The position numbers and the translations under genes were made by a program. A stretch of DNA of 15,559 bases from Planctomycetaceae bacterium. GTDB lineage: Bacteria > Planctomycetota > Planctomycetia > Planctomycetales > Planctomycetaceae. The stretch covers positions 1 to 15,559 of the forward strand of contig JAGQQP010000036.1 in assembly GCA_020426085.1 (NCBI GenBank), read 5' to 3'. The notes below the pieces were generated by a model that ran no database searches, was not told the DNA's origin, and saw only the letters and a program-made list of their open reading frames with translations. Position 1 is the stretch's first letter. Each line of letters opens with the position of its first letter. Positions 7,144 to 14,670 of the stretch are shown one piece after another.

Positions 7144-9309
7144 CTATTGATTGCGAATTAACGCAGATAATTTTTCTTTTGATTCATTGACCGGGACACG
7201 TCCCTCAATACCAAAGGCCGTCAACCGACGCGGTTGTGCGACCAGCAACTGATTTCCGGCAATCACTAAATTGCCGCCTGACTCGCCATACCGTTTCCGC
7301 AGAGATATTTTTTGTTTCAGGAAACCCTGCTCAGTATCAACGACGAGAATATCCTCCCGTAAAGGCCAGTAAACAGATTTGCCGGCCAGGACCCCTCTGC
7401 CGTAACCATAGCCTTCCGGATCGTGGTAACCGGTTTTCCAGGTGATCCTGCCTGTTTCTCGATCCAGTCCAAACAGCCTGTTGCCACTGACAATCAGAGT
7501 GGACTGGGTCACCCCCAGAAGATTTCGTATCTGTTCCGGCCAGGGACGCTGCCAGAGCAGCAAGCCGGACTCCGCATCAAAGGCCATCAGCTGGGAGGAA
7601 TCCTGGGGAGCAGCAAACAGAATGCCCCGGTCATACAGACAGGGAACCAGTCCCATTTTCATATGATTACTCAACTCATCCCGATCTGTTTTATCCTGGG
7701 AAGCATAGGTCACCAGCCAGTTCAACTTTCCATCCGCGGTATCCAGCGAAGCGATGGCCCCCATATCAGTTGAGAGATACAGGTGATCTTCTCCCAGAGT
7801 CAGCAGCAGGTGACTGATATAATTGACCCCTTCCTCGATGCTTCTTAATGCCAGACAGACTTTCTGATTCCAGATCATCTCGCCGGTATCTGCAGAAAAG
7901 CAGGCCACATTCGTCTGCACTTCGGGAAACCCGCGGTGTAATACCACGAATAGCCTGTTGCCAGAAACGACAGGTGCCCCTTCAAAAGACCAGACAAAAT
8001 TCTGCTCTCGCAGCTGGGCGGATGAGATTTTCCATAACAGTTTGCCCTGCCCCTGATCGAGATCGAGACAGACCAGATCAGAAAACAGGCCCAGCCGTTC
8101 GTCTTTGGCAACGGACGTGACCGGCGATCCCATCCGGGCATAAAGGCGACCACCTGCAATCGTGGAGGTATAGCGGGGAACCCCAACCACGGGGCGAAAC
8201 GGGAGTCTGCTCACGAGATGACTGGCTGAAGGATAGAGGATCGGACTGGACTTCTGGTCCTGGGACCAGGCAGGTAGCCCCGTTTTCCAGTTTAAGCCAT
8301 AGATTCGTTCAGAGTCATTGAAGAAAACGTGCTCTCCATGAACGACCGGAAACAGTCCCGGGGGAACGCGTAAGCCAAATGCAGGTTTCGCTGTATATTC
8401 CTGGCTCCAGACCATCGGAACAGGAAAGCTCCAGGCAATCGTACCTACATCTAGCTGTTGTGCTGCTCTGAAATTCCGTGTCTGATGTCCGGCAAATGTT
8501 TTGAACTCTCCCTGATTTTCCGGAAACGAAACCCGGCTGTGATCGGCCAGAATCTCAGCCAGCAGGTCCGACAGATTCCCTTCTTTTCCCGCCAGTTTAC
8601 CGGTTGCCTCCGGAAACTTTTTGTGGAACTGGCTGAATTCAAAATCAGCCTGACGAAAATTTCCTTCGAAAAAACTGACGAGAATCAGCCGCGCCAGAAT
8701 TTCAGGAACCGGTAAATCTGTATCGGGATAATGAAATAAACCGGCATCATAAACGGGCGAATCAGAAGCAGTACGTGGAATCAGCTTACGCCAGAGGGAC
8801 CGTGCTTCTGCCAGTTGCCCCTGCTCCCACGCGCGTTCTCCCAGCAGGTTCAGCGCATCGTCTCCGTAACTGCTCATCAAAGCCTGTTCGGTAATATTGA
8901 TCAGAGGCTGATGACTTGAATCGGAGATCGCCTCTTCATACCAGCGTTTGGCGCGGGGATCTACTTTCTCCCGATAAATGGTAATCGCTTCAGGAGGAAA
9001 CCCTGCCAGCAGATTCTGGCAATATTCGGAAACACGCAAATAACGGCCGGGAGCTTCAGGATAGAGCGTGTCGCCATACTCATCCGAAATCTGAATAAGA
9101 ATCTTGACCGCATCTTCCCATTGCTGTTCGGCGAGATAATCTCGCACGGAACCCATCTTCTTGAGAACCGTGTTATTCACATCCAGCGAGACCGACTCTC
9201 GAAAGCGGGATGCGTTGACCTGCAATTCCGGTTGCGCCAGAGCGATCTCAGCAGAGAAACTGAATGCTCCCCATACTAATAGAGGAAGGCAACCGCGAGG
9301 TATTTGCAT
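7144..9309 (-). CDS. Exported TPR-like / PQQ-type beta-propeller protein
   Basis: This is a 721-residue protein from the ATG at 9309, with GAGGA about 10 bases upstream. A signal peptide is clear (hydrophobic stretch at 8-24, cleavage around ALAQ, residues 23-26). Residues about 45-270 are helical and TPR-like: the pattern YGDDALNLLGERAWEQGQLA at 148-167 is a recognisable repeat. Residues about 285-705 form a propeller with repeated strand motifs ending in TGxxxW or similar (near 342, 420, 474, 515, 579, 617, 658), consistent with seven or eight blades. No adjacent Cys-Cys pair is present, so it is not obviously a PQQ enzyme; family members of this kind are usually annotated only as PQQ-binding-like. 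The helical part matches the corresponding region of the 1534-residue protein at 920-5524 in order and spacing, which suggests paralogy. An intrinsic terminator lies just upstream, so it probably starts a new transcript that continues into the peroxiredoxin gene. Confidence 0.85.
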   Translation of the reverse strand: MQIPRGCLPLLVWGAFSFSAEIALAQPELQVNASRFRESVSLDVNNTVLKKMGSVRDYLAEQQWEDAVKILIQISDEYGDTLYPEAPGRYLRVSEYCQNLLAGFPPEAITIYREKVDPRAKRWYEEAISDSSHQPLINITEQALMSSYGDDALNLLGERAWEQGQLAEARSLWRKLIPRTASDSPVYDAGLFHYPDTDLPVPEILARLILVSFFEGNFRQADFEFSQFHKKFPEATGKLAGKEGNLSDLLAEILADHSRVSFPENQGEFKTFAGHQTRNFRAAQQLDVGTIAWSFPVPMVWSQEYTAKPAFGLRVPPGLFPVVHGEHVFFNDSERIYGLNWKTGLPAWSQDQKSSPILYPSASHLVSRLPFRPVVGVPRYTSTIAGGRLYARMGSPVTSVAKDERLGLFSDLVCLDLDQGQGKLLWKISSAQLREQNFVWSFEGAPVVSGNRLFVVLHRGFPEVQTNVACFSADTGEMIWNQKVCLALRSIEEGVNYISHLLLTLGEDHLYLSTDMGAIASLDTADGKLNWLVTYASQDKTDRDELSNHMKMGLVPCLYDRGILFAAPQDSSQLMAFDAESGLLLWQRPWPEQIRNLLGVTQSTLIVSGNRLFGLDRETGRITWKTGYHDPEGYGYGRGVLAGKSVYWPLREDILVVDTEQGFLKQKISLRKRYGESGGNLVIAGNQLLVAQPRRLTAFGIEGRVPVNESKEKLSALIRNQ

Positions 9310-9353
9310 GGTCCTGAATTCCTCACCATTTTCAATAACGGTCTGCAGGCACT

Positions 9354-9382
9354 AAAAAGGACACGCCCGAGCAGGCGTGTCC
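9354..9382 (-). terminator. Intrinsic terminator after the cupredoxin-like gene
   Basis: A perfect 9-bp stem (GGACACGCC 9359-9367, GGCGTGTCC 9374-9382) with a six-base loop is followed on the minus strand by five T (9354-9358). It lies 31 bases after the stop codon of the gene at 9414-10193. A smaller hairpin (CTCTGAA/TTCAGAG, 9394-9408) precedes it. On the plus strand no T-run follows, so it acts in one direction. Confidence 0.88.
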
Positions 9383-9413
9383 GTATTTAAAACCTCTGAA
9401 ATTCAGAGAGTTC

Positions 9414-10193
9414 TTATTTCTCTTTAAACTGAGATGGTTTGAATTTGACTTCACCCATATCAACCGTTTCACCCGGCTTGATGTTCACAGTAAATTTGCG
9501 ATCCAGGTAACCTGCTTTTTCCTGCCAGAGGTAGAAGGTGTTCTTTCCTGCAGGCAGATTCTCAATCGTGAATCTTCCGTCTTTGTCAGAAACGACGGCA
9601 TAAGGATGATCAACAACAAACCAGTAAGCCGTCATCCAGGGGTGGATGTCACATTTCACCTGCATTGGCAGAATTTCCGGAATGACGTTTGCGACTTCTT
9701 TGCCTTCACGATCATTGGGAGCCAGGATGAAATTCACAGCCTGATTTTTGAGCGGGAAGGTATGTGTGTTGTGAGCGACGGGATCACCAGACTTGACGAT
9801 CACTTTCTGATCGGTTCGCACAACCAGCGCGTGTGGTTCGAAAGTACAACCCTGCTGATCGAAGACGATGGTTTTTTCTTTTGATTCTTTCAAATCAGGA
9901 TGAACGTCTTTCGCCCGTCTCATATACATGAAAACATTGGCAAGCCCATTGTTTTCCGGATTGACGACCAGATCGTTATTGAAATGCTCCATGGCTGCAC
10001 AGACGGTCGGATCTTTGACAGCAGGATCACCTTTCTGACGCTGTACGACTGGCTTGGGAACTTCGCCATCATAAACAAACCGGCCTGTTACCGATCCCCA
10101 TTCTGCTGCAGAAGCAGATACGGGTGAGAGGAAACAGATACCAGAAATCAGGAGAGCCGCGCTAAATATCTGGCTGAGATTTAACTTTCGCAT
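9414..10193 (-). CDS. Exported cupredoxin-like protein with carboxypeptidase-regulatory-like tail
   Basis: This is a 259-residue protein from the ATG at 10193, with GAGGT nine bases upstream. Signal peptide: residues 1-30, cleavage at about ASA-A. The central part looks like a blue-copper fold. A histidine-containing loop DPVAHNTH (137-144) is followed by CDIHPWM (Cys181, His184, Met187), the Cys-His-Met order of type 1 copper ligands, with His141 or His144 as the fourth ligand. Ligand spacing C-x2-H-x2-M is tighter than in plastocyanin or azurin, so copper binding is likely but unproven. Residues about 198-235 (a strand, then DGRFTIENLPAGKNTF) match the pattern of CarboxypepD_reg-like or peptidase-associated beta-sandwich domains. 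The likely role is a periplasmic electron carrier or copper-binding protein, possibly serving a redox enzyme elsewhere. It is followed by a strong terminator and preceded by a gap of over 340 bases, so it is probably transcribed alone. Many planctomycete genomes carry multiple copies of this family. Confidence 0.78.
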   Translation of the reverse strand: MRKLNLSQIFSAALLISGICFLSPVSASAAEWGSVTGRFVYDGEVPKPVVQRQKGDPAVKDPTVCAAMEHFNNDLVVNPENNGLANVFMYMRRAKDVHPDLKESKEKTIVFDQQGCTFEPHALVVRTDQKVIVKSGDPVAHNTHTFPLKNQAVNFILAPNDREGKEVANVIPEILPMQVKCDIHPWMTAYWFVVDHPYAVVSDKDGRFTIENLPAGKNTFYLWQEKAGYLDRKFTVNIKPGETVDMGEVKFKPSQFKEK

Positions 10194-10535
10194 AATTAAA
10201 ATACCTCGTCTATTTGAATATGATTGATCAGACCATCGTGGGGAAGGAGCACGGAAACCCTGGCTGAGACTGTTACTTCAAACCGGGAGAGCCGCACCAT
10301 GGGAAGGTAATAAGTCAAGCGAGATCCGTATTCTCTACAAAACACCCGCTTTGTGTGAATGTTATCTATACTCAGGATGACACAACAAACCACCAAAATC
10401 AAGTATCTATGAAACAGGATTACAGCAATTTTTCAGATCAAAAGGGGCTGAAATACCGCATTTCTCAGGAATTACTGCAGGAAAACCGGCTCTGAAAACC
10501 GTTCCTGGCACAGCCTGCACGCCTGCGCAAGACAT
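10194..10535. other. Intergenic gap between lpxK and the cupredoxin-like gene
   Basis: About 340 bases without a convincing gene. A 68-codon minus-strand frame (10402-10196) ends directly before the next start codon; it has no family likeness and no signal peptide, and I regard it as chance. The gap must hold the promoter of the cupredoxin-like gene, but I find no -35/-10 pair I would defend. I see no hairpin with a T-run after lpxK. Confidence 0.6.
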
Positions 10536-11582
10536 TTAATCTACAAGACCCTGCAGCATTCTTTCCAGTAATTCCCTTCCTTCCCGAAACTGAACACCGA
10601 TTTCGAGCCCCCAGACCGGAATCCCACAAAACATCGGTTCACTTAGTTTGACCAGGTCTTTACACGTCGTCAGAATCAGATCGACGTCGGCCGCTTTTGC
10701 CCGGCTCCCGATTTCCTGCACATCCTCACCGGAGTAATGGTGATGATCCGCGAATACCTGCAGCCCGGCGACATCAAATCCCGCCTGCTCGAGTGTGAGC
10801 CGAAAACCAGCCGGATTTCCAATCGCACAAAATGCCCAGACCCGCTTTCCTTGAACAGATTCCAGAGGCACCGTCTCGTCGGCCACATTGATTAAAGCAC
10901 AGGGCTGAAACACAGCCGTCGCCATTCGATCGGCGGGGACCAGCTTGAGTAACTCCTGTTTCAGCTGATCGAGTTCTGTCACAGAACATTGATCAACGCG
11001 TGTCATAATAACGAAGTCAGCGCGCCGGAGTGATGCTGCTGGTTCGCGCATCAATCCCCGAGGCAGAAGATAGCCATGCCCCCAGGGACAGACAGCATCG
11101 ATTAAAACCAGATCAACGGTGCGAGCCAGTTTTCGATGCTGGAACCCGTCATCCAGAATCAGTACCTGCGCTCCTTCCACAATCGCTTTGACTGCGGAAC
11201 TGCAACGGTCCGGATTCTGAAAGTGAGGCACGCCGGGACACAGCCGATCCAGCAACAGCTTTTCATCATTCACTTCACCGGGTAAGGCCCGATAACCACG
11301 ACTCAGCAGCGCCACCTGCTTGTGCTGGTTCTGAAACCATTGTGTGAGCCAGGCGACGAATGGAGTCTTCCCGGTACCGCCTGTCGTAAGATTTCCCAGA
11401 CTGACCACGGGCACATCAACGGTTCTGACACTGCGAAGCCGCCAGTCAAACATCCGATTACGAAAACCGACGCCAACGCGATACAGCAGACTCAGAAAAC
11501 GCAGGCAGGGTTGATAAAGCAGACGGGCACGCCAGTCCTGTCTCTGACCCGAGATGATTCTCAGATATTCCAATTCGTTCAC
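10536..11582 (-). CDS. lpxK: Tetraacyldisaccharide 4'-kinase
   Basis: LpxK phosphorylates the 4' position of the tetraacyldisaccharide 1-phosphate lipid A precursor at the inner face of the cytoplasmic membrane. The product is 348 residues, a usual length for the family. Seen: an N-terminal amphipathic/hydrophobic region (residues about 20-40), the P-loop in GNLTTGGTGKTP (63-74), LSRGYR (93-98), LDDGFQHRKL (143-152) and LLPRGLMREP (172-181), all family hallmarks. The start is GTG at 11582: an in-frame stop lies two codons upstream, so no earlier start is possible, and no strong ribosome binding site is visible. The usual neighbour waaA/kdtA is not adjacent, and gaps of over 220 bases lie on both sides, so it is probably a single-gene unit. 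Its presence indicates that this planctomycete makes lipid A. I am confident of the assignment. Confidence 0.95.
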   Translation of the reverse strand: MNELEYLRIISGQRQDWRARLLYQPCLRFLSLLYRVGVGFRNRMFDWRLRSVRTVDVPVVSLGNLTTGGTGKTPFVAWLTQWFQNQHKQVALLSRGYRALPGEVNDEKLLLDRLCPGVPHFQNPDRCSSAVKAIVEGAQVLILDDGFQHRKLARTVDLVLIDAVCPWGHGYLLPRGLMREPAASLRRADFVIMTRVDQCSVTELDQLKQELLKLVPADRMATAVFQPCALINVADETVPLESVQGKRVWAFCAIGNPAGFRLTLEQAGFDVAGLQVFADHHHYSGEDVQEIGSRAKAADVDLILTTCKDLVKLSEPMFCGIPVWGLEIGVQFREGRELLERMLQGLVD

Positions 11583-11642
11583 GAATCAGCCTGTCTGCTA
11601 ACACAACTGAATGAAATGAGTCGGCGTTGACCATACAAAGAA

Positions 11643-11759
11643 CACGCCCTGTTCAGAACATGATAGCTGAGTCGTTTCCGTCTGGCTAATCAGCAGCCTG
11701 ACTTAGTGACACAATCTGCTATCTTGCTCTCAACAGGGCGTGATTGAGTTCGATCAATC
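11643..11759. repeat. Nested palindromic element between the Cys-rich gene and lpxK
   Basis: The outer arms CACGCCCTGTT (11643-11653) and AACAGGGCGTG (11732-11742) are a perfect 11-bp inverted repeat. Inside it, GATAGC (11662-11667) pairs with GCTATC (11718-11723). Within that, GTCTGGCT (11680-11687) pairs with AGCCTGAC (11695-11702), one mismatch. A small adjoining hairpin, GATTGA/TCAATC (11742-11759), abuts the right arm. On the minus strand the outer stem is followed by TTCTTTG, so it could serve as a terminator for the Cys-rich gene. A structured RNA or a small repeated element is the alternative. Confidence 0.6.
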
Positions 11760-11809
11760 CTGCCGCTTCCAGAGTTGGCAGTTGATTATCTCAGGTAGAA
11801 ACTCTTTCC

Positions 11810-12595
11810 TCACCGAGGACCAGTCTGGCCTGAAACATACTTCTTGTAGCTGATTTCTACGATTCGTCCCATAATCAGCCTGACGCGCTGCGTTTGCGGC
11901 ACATCGCCGGTTTCCGGGAAAATCGCATAGACCTGATAGACATGCGGGATGCCGGGAATCAGAGGACGCTTGGTAACAAACTCCCAGATATCTTCATTCG
12001 CAGGATCACGGTAACCGATCATCTCATCCCGTTGACGATTCAAAGCCACAACCCGAATATCGGTGGCACCGGGTGCATAGACATCCAGACCGGCATCGCG
12101 TGGATGTCCTTCCGGGCCGTCGGCAGGCATCATCCTGGTGGGTCGCATATAAGCAGTCCCCATTGTTCCCGGGTAGTGCAGGATTCGATGTTGCATCGGT
12201 GCCGGCTGCATGGGCATCGGCTGCAAGCCTACCTGTGGCGGCATCTCACCGGCTGGCATCCCATCAAAATCAGCAAGACCACTTCCAGACTGGCACGACT
12301 GGCAACCGCCGCGCGAACTGTTTCCCATACCATAGACTGCTCCCTGATAGTAGTGATCGACAATGGATCCACAGCCACAGGAACCACCCCCGCAACCGGA
12401 ATTACATTTATGTTTATGGCCCAGCTTCCAGGGACTGCAGCACTTTCCGGAATGAAACAGTGACAGCCCGCCTCCTTTACAGTGACCATGTCCGCATTTA
12501 TGTCCAGCTTCCAGCTGGCCTGGTATCGCCAGGCAGATCAGACCCAGAACCATGATTCCGGTCAGACCTGCTCTGGCAGTGAATTTGTTTATCAT
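11810..12595 (-). CDS. Secreted Cys/His/Gly-rich protein with TIGR03000-like tail
   Basis: This is a 261-residue protein from the ATG at 12595. Signal peptide: residues 1-30 (hydrophobic 11-25, cleavage near LEA-G). Residues 31-101 hold ten cysteines (34, 39, 52, 53, 64, 68, 73, 75, 98, 101) and seven histidines, mostly within Gly-rich stretches, suggesting metal binding or a disulfide-rich coat-type segment. A Met/Pro-rich linker follows (about 112-160). The C-terminal part (about 172-256), with the segment WEFVTKRPLIPGIPHVYQV and a closing strand pair, resembles the layout of the planctomycete TIGR03000 domain (strand, F-x-T-P-x-L-x-P-G turn, Y-x-Y-x-V strand), though more degenerate. I do not recognise a defined family. 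Adjacent genes (lpxK downstream, a large gap upstream) do not point to a job. Large frames on the other strand here are shadows of this gene. Confidence 0.72.
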   Translation of the reverse strand: MINKFTARAGLTGIMVLGLICLAIPGQLEAGHKCGHGHCKGGGLSLFHSGKCCSPWKLGHKHKCNSGCGGGSCGCGSIVDHYYQGAVYGMGNSSRGGCQSCQSGSGLADFDGMPAGEMPPQVGLQPMPMQPAPMQHRILHYPGTMGTAYMRPTRMMPADGPEGHPRDAGLDVYAPGATDIRVVALNRQRDEMIGYRDPANEDIWEFVTKRPLIPGIPHVYQVYAIFPETGDVPQTQRVRLIMGRIVEISYKKYVSGQTGPR

Positions 12596-12791
12596 ATTAA
12601 CCCGTTGCTCCCTGTAATAATGAGATCGAACTCATGTTCTCTATATCACTGTATATCCAGCGAGTTTCTCATCAACAATAACTCAAAATCTAGATCGCAC
12701 TCTGTTTTTTGTGTGAAACGAACCAGCTGATCTGCACATTGAAAACCCAGCCAGTCTGATAATGAAAGCATTCCTCGCTTCCTTATCATGG

Positions 12792-12817
12792 AACCGGGCA
12801 CACATTGTTGTCCGGTT
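12792..12817. repeat. Hairpin, 9-bp stem
   Basis: AACCGGGCA (12792-12800) and TGTCCGGTT (12809-12817) form a 9-bp stem with an eight-base loop; one pair is G-U if the plus strand is transcribed and a mismatch if the minus strand is. No T-run follows on either strand, so it is not a standard terminator. Confidence 0.45.
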
Positions 12818-12936
12818 GTCAGTTTGGTGTATTTGTCAGAATGTTTTCCTGGGAAAGACACTCTTAGCCAAAGCGTATCACGCGCCTTTTAAGCGGTCGG
12901 AGAGAAAACAGAGAATCTCGGAAAATCCGAAATGGA

Positions 12937-12986
12937 GCTGAACGGCTCGACGAGTCCTGTCGAACCGGAAAGAAATCCTGTTCAGC
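12937..12986. repeat. Compound stem-loop, 50 bases
   Basis: GCTGAAC (12937-12943) pairs with GTTCAGC (12980-12986). Directly inside it GGCTCGAC (12944-12951) pairs with GTCGAACC (12959-12966) with one mismatch and a seven-base loop. A 13-base bulge is left on the 3' side. The two stacked stems in non-coding sequence suggest a structured RNA or regulatory element; no known RNA family is recognised. Confidence 0.5.
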
Positions 12987-13407
12987 CTGCCTGGACAAGC
13001 ATGATAAAGTCGTTCGATTATGGGTGGTAAAACAATCCATTTGAATGAATTTTCACCTGTTGTAATGAATAATCCAGGTACAGACAGTATTCCCACAAAC
13101 CCAGTTATAGAAACTGTTTGCGACATCCTGAACAGCACAGTCAGACCGAAGTTACCAGGTTGGATTACACCGTTTCCTCCGCTGGGGGATAGCGATCGTC
13201 TCCAGAATGAGACAACATTGACTTTTCAACTAATCAGAACTAAATTGCCACCACCAAAGTGTCGATGCCGACTGATGTATTTGTCACATAAGCCAATATA
13301 ACTGAAGTCTCTGAATATCAAATTTGATCTCGGACACATGAACTCAGTATAATGCTGGCGATTTGATCCAGGCTCGATAAGCGATTGCATTTTCTGCGCT
13401 TCTGAAT

Positions 13408-13439
13408 TTGTAAAAGTTTGTGACAGCCCGATTTTACAA
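13408..13439. repeat. 8-bp inverted repeat upstream of the DUF1573 gene
   Basis: TTGTAAAA (13408-13415) and TTTTACAA (13432-13439) are exact reverse complements with a 16-base spacer, about 160-190 bases before the start of the DUF1573 gene. It could be an operator for a dimeric regulator or a weak hairpin; the AT-rich arms make chance a real possibility. Confidence 0.35.
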
Positions 13440-13597
13440 GTAGTGTGAAACGTCTCTGTGAATGGATTCTGCACTAGACGATGTAAAGTGGCGTGCTGAA
13501 AGTCGGTAAGCGTTCCTGCCAAATTAACCAATCTCAGTGCCTCGACTTAATTAATACATCGAAGTTAATACTTTTTTTGCAGAAGTGAGATTCAATA

Positions 13598-14611
13598 ATG
13601 TTAAGTAAGAGCAGTTTCCGATTTGGTTTTTTGAGTGCCTGTCTGTTTATGTTGAGCACTTCAAGTTCATTCGGTCAGGAATGGGCTGAGAAAATGTTCG
13701 AAAAAGACAAGATCGACTTCGGGGTGATTGCCCGGGGGTCAGACGCTCAATACCGTCTGAAAATTAAAAATATCTACCCTGACCCAGTACACATTTCCAA
13801 TGTACGCACCACCTGTGGCTGTTCCGCTGCTGAACCTTCCAAGAGCATTCTGGAAAGCGGCGAAGAAGGTTACATTCAGGTCAAAATGGATACCGCACGT
13901 TTTCAACGACGTAAAGATTCCAACGTCATCGTCACTATCGATGCTCCGCAGTATGCAGAAATTCGGATTCCGATCACCGCATACATCAGAACCGACGTTG
14001 TCTTCACACCGGGTGCCGCTAACTTTGGTTCTGTCGAAGTCGGTAAGGGTGCAGAAACAACGGTAGCACTCGCTTACGCCGGGCGTGATGACTGGGCCAT
14101 TACCGGGATTCAATCCAAAGATCCCTCCCTGACCGTCAAAGCAGTGGAAACAGCTCGCGGCGGTGGACGGGTCAACTACAATCTGGTTCTCACCCTGTCT
14201 CCCAATACACCACTGGGACCCATTCGCGAACAGATCATGCTTAAAACCAATGATGTCAATTTCACCACTGTGCCTCTGCTGGTTGAAGCAAAAGTGGAAT
14301 CTGATATCACGATCACTCCCGAAGTCGTTTCACTGGGCATGATGGTTCCTGGTCAGGAAAAAACTGTGAACGTCGTTCTGCGTGGTAAAAAGCCATTTGA
14401 GATCAATAAAATTGAATGCGAATCCAACGACGAAGCATTCAAAATCCGGATGCCTAAAACCACTCAACCCATTCACGTTTTACCACTGACGATTGTTCCG
14501 CCGAACAAACCTGGTGACTATTCAGAAGAATTCACCGTGACCATCGCCGGCCGGGGTGAACCAATCACCTTCAAGGCATTCGGTAAGATTTCTGAAACGA
14601 AAACCAACTAA
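13598..14611 (+). CDS. Exported DUF1573-family protein with Ig-like repeats
   Basis: This is a 337-residue protein from the ATG at 13598. A purine-rich GAAGTGAG lies about eight bases upstream. Signal peptide: residues 1-26, cleavage at SFG-Q. The N-terminal domain (about 35-125) matches DUF1573: the FGVIARGSDAQYRLKIKN pattern (strand, then a turn) followed by VRTTCGCSAA, the family's TTCGC signature with Cys73 and Cys75. Two further beta-sandwich units follow (about 129-230 and 235-335), each opening with a V/I-x-P-x-x-x-x-x-G-x-V-x-x-G pattern. The whole looks like three tandem ASH/MSP- or Ig-like domains, a common layout in planctomycete secreted proteins. The role is not established; structural or binding functions at the cell surface are usually proposed. 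It stands alone between a gene-poor region and a strong terminator. Confidence 0.88.
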   Translation: MLSKSSFRFGFLSACLFMLSTSSSFGQEWAEKMFEKDKIDFGVIARGSDAQYRLKIKNIYPDPVHISNVRTTCGCSAAEPSKSILESGEEGYIQVKMDTARFQRRKDSNVIVTIDAPQYAEIRIPITAYIRTDVVFTPGAANFGSVEVGKGAETTVALAYAGRDDWAITGIQSKDPSLTVKAVETARGGGRVNYNLVLTLSPNTPLGPIREQIMLKTNDVNFTTVPLLVEAKVESDITITPEVVSLGMMVPGQEKTVNVVLRGKKPFEINKIECESNDEAFKIRMPKTTQPIHVLPLTIVPPNKPGDYSEEFTVTIAGRGEPITFKAFGKISETKTN

Positions 14612-14638
14612 GATTAAAAACTGATATTTCATTGCGAG

Positions 14639-14669
14639 AAAAGGGCGTTCTTCGGAACGTCCTTTTTTT
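14639..14669 (+). terminator. Strong intrinsic terminator with UUCG loop, probably bidirectional
   Basis: AAAAGGGCGTTC, loop TTCG, then GAACGTCCTTTT gives a stem of about 10-12 pairs including one G-U, followed by a T-run to 14669. It starts 28 bases after the DUF1573 stop codon. Read on the minus strand the same stem is followed by TTTTC, so it may also end the convergent CbiX-type gene whose stop is at 14671. Confidence 0.92.
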
Positions 14670-14670
14670 A

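Larger units (their letters stand above)
12596..13597. other. About 1 kb gene-poor region upstream of the DUF1573 gene
   Basis: Four short frames of 71-101 codons occur here (minus 12861-12646, minus 13138-12878, plus 13020-13301, minus 13531-13226). None has a family likeness, a signal peptide or a good ribosome binding site, and they overlap one another. The region is more AT-rich than its surroundings and contains three hairpin-forming inverted repeats, listed separately. It must hold the promoters of the divergent genes at 12595 (-) and 13598 (+). It does not match the conserved cores of RNase P RNA, tmRNA or SRP RNA that I can recall. Confidence 0.6.

Noticed and set aside
10196..10402. 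68-codon minus-strand frame just before the cupredoxin-like gene
   Set aside because: No recognisable domain; it covers the expected promoter region and lacks a convincing ribosome binding site.
10506..10525. Sigma54-like promoter (TGGCAC followed by TGCA) on the plus strand
   Set aside because: The GG to GC spacing is eight bases where ten are expected, and it points away from any plus-strand gene.
11643..11742. Integron attC site
   Set aside because: The palindrome is strong, but its arms lack the RYYYAAC and GTTRRRY core sites, and there is no cassette array.
11894..12463. 189-codon plus-strand frame
   Set aside because: It lies wholly opposite the Cys-rich secreted protein and is a by-product of that gene's codon use.
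12937..12986. Part of a tmRNA or tRNA (GGTTCGAC on the minus strand looks like a T arm)
   Set aside because: The stem continues through the supposed loop, the loop has the wrong content, and no acceptor stem or CCA follows.
13226..13531. 101-codon minus-strand frame as a small gene
   Set aside because: No ribosome binding site, no family likeness, composition like non-coding DNA, and it overlaps another frame on the plus strand.
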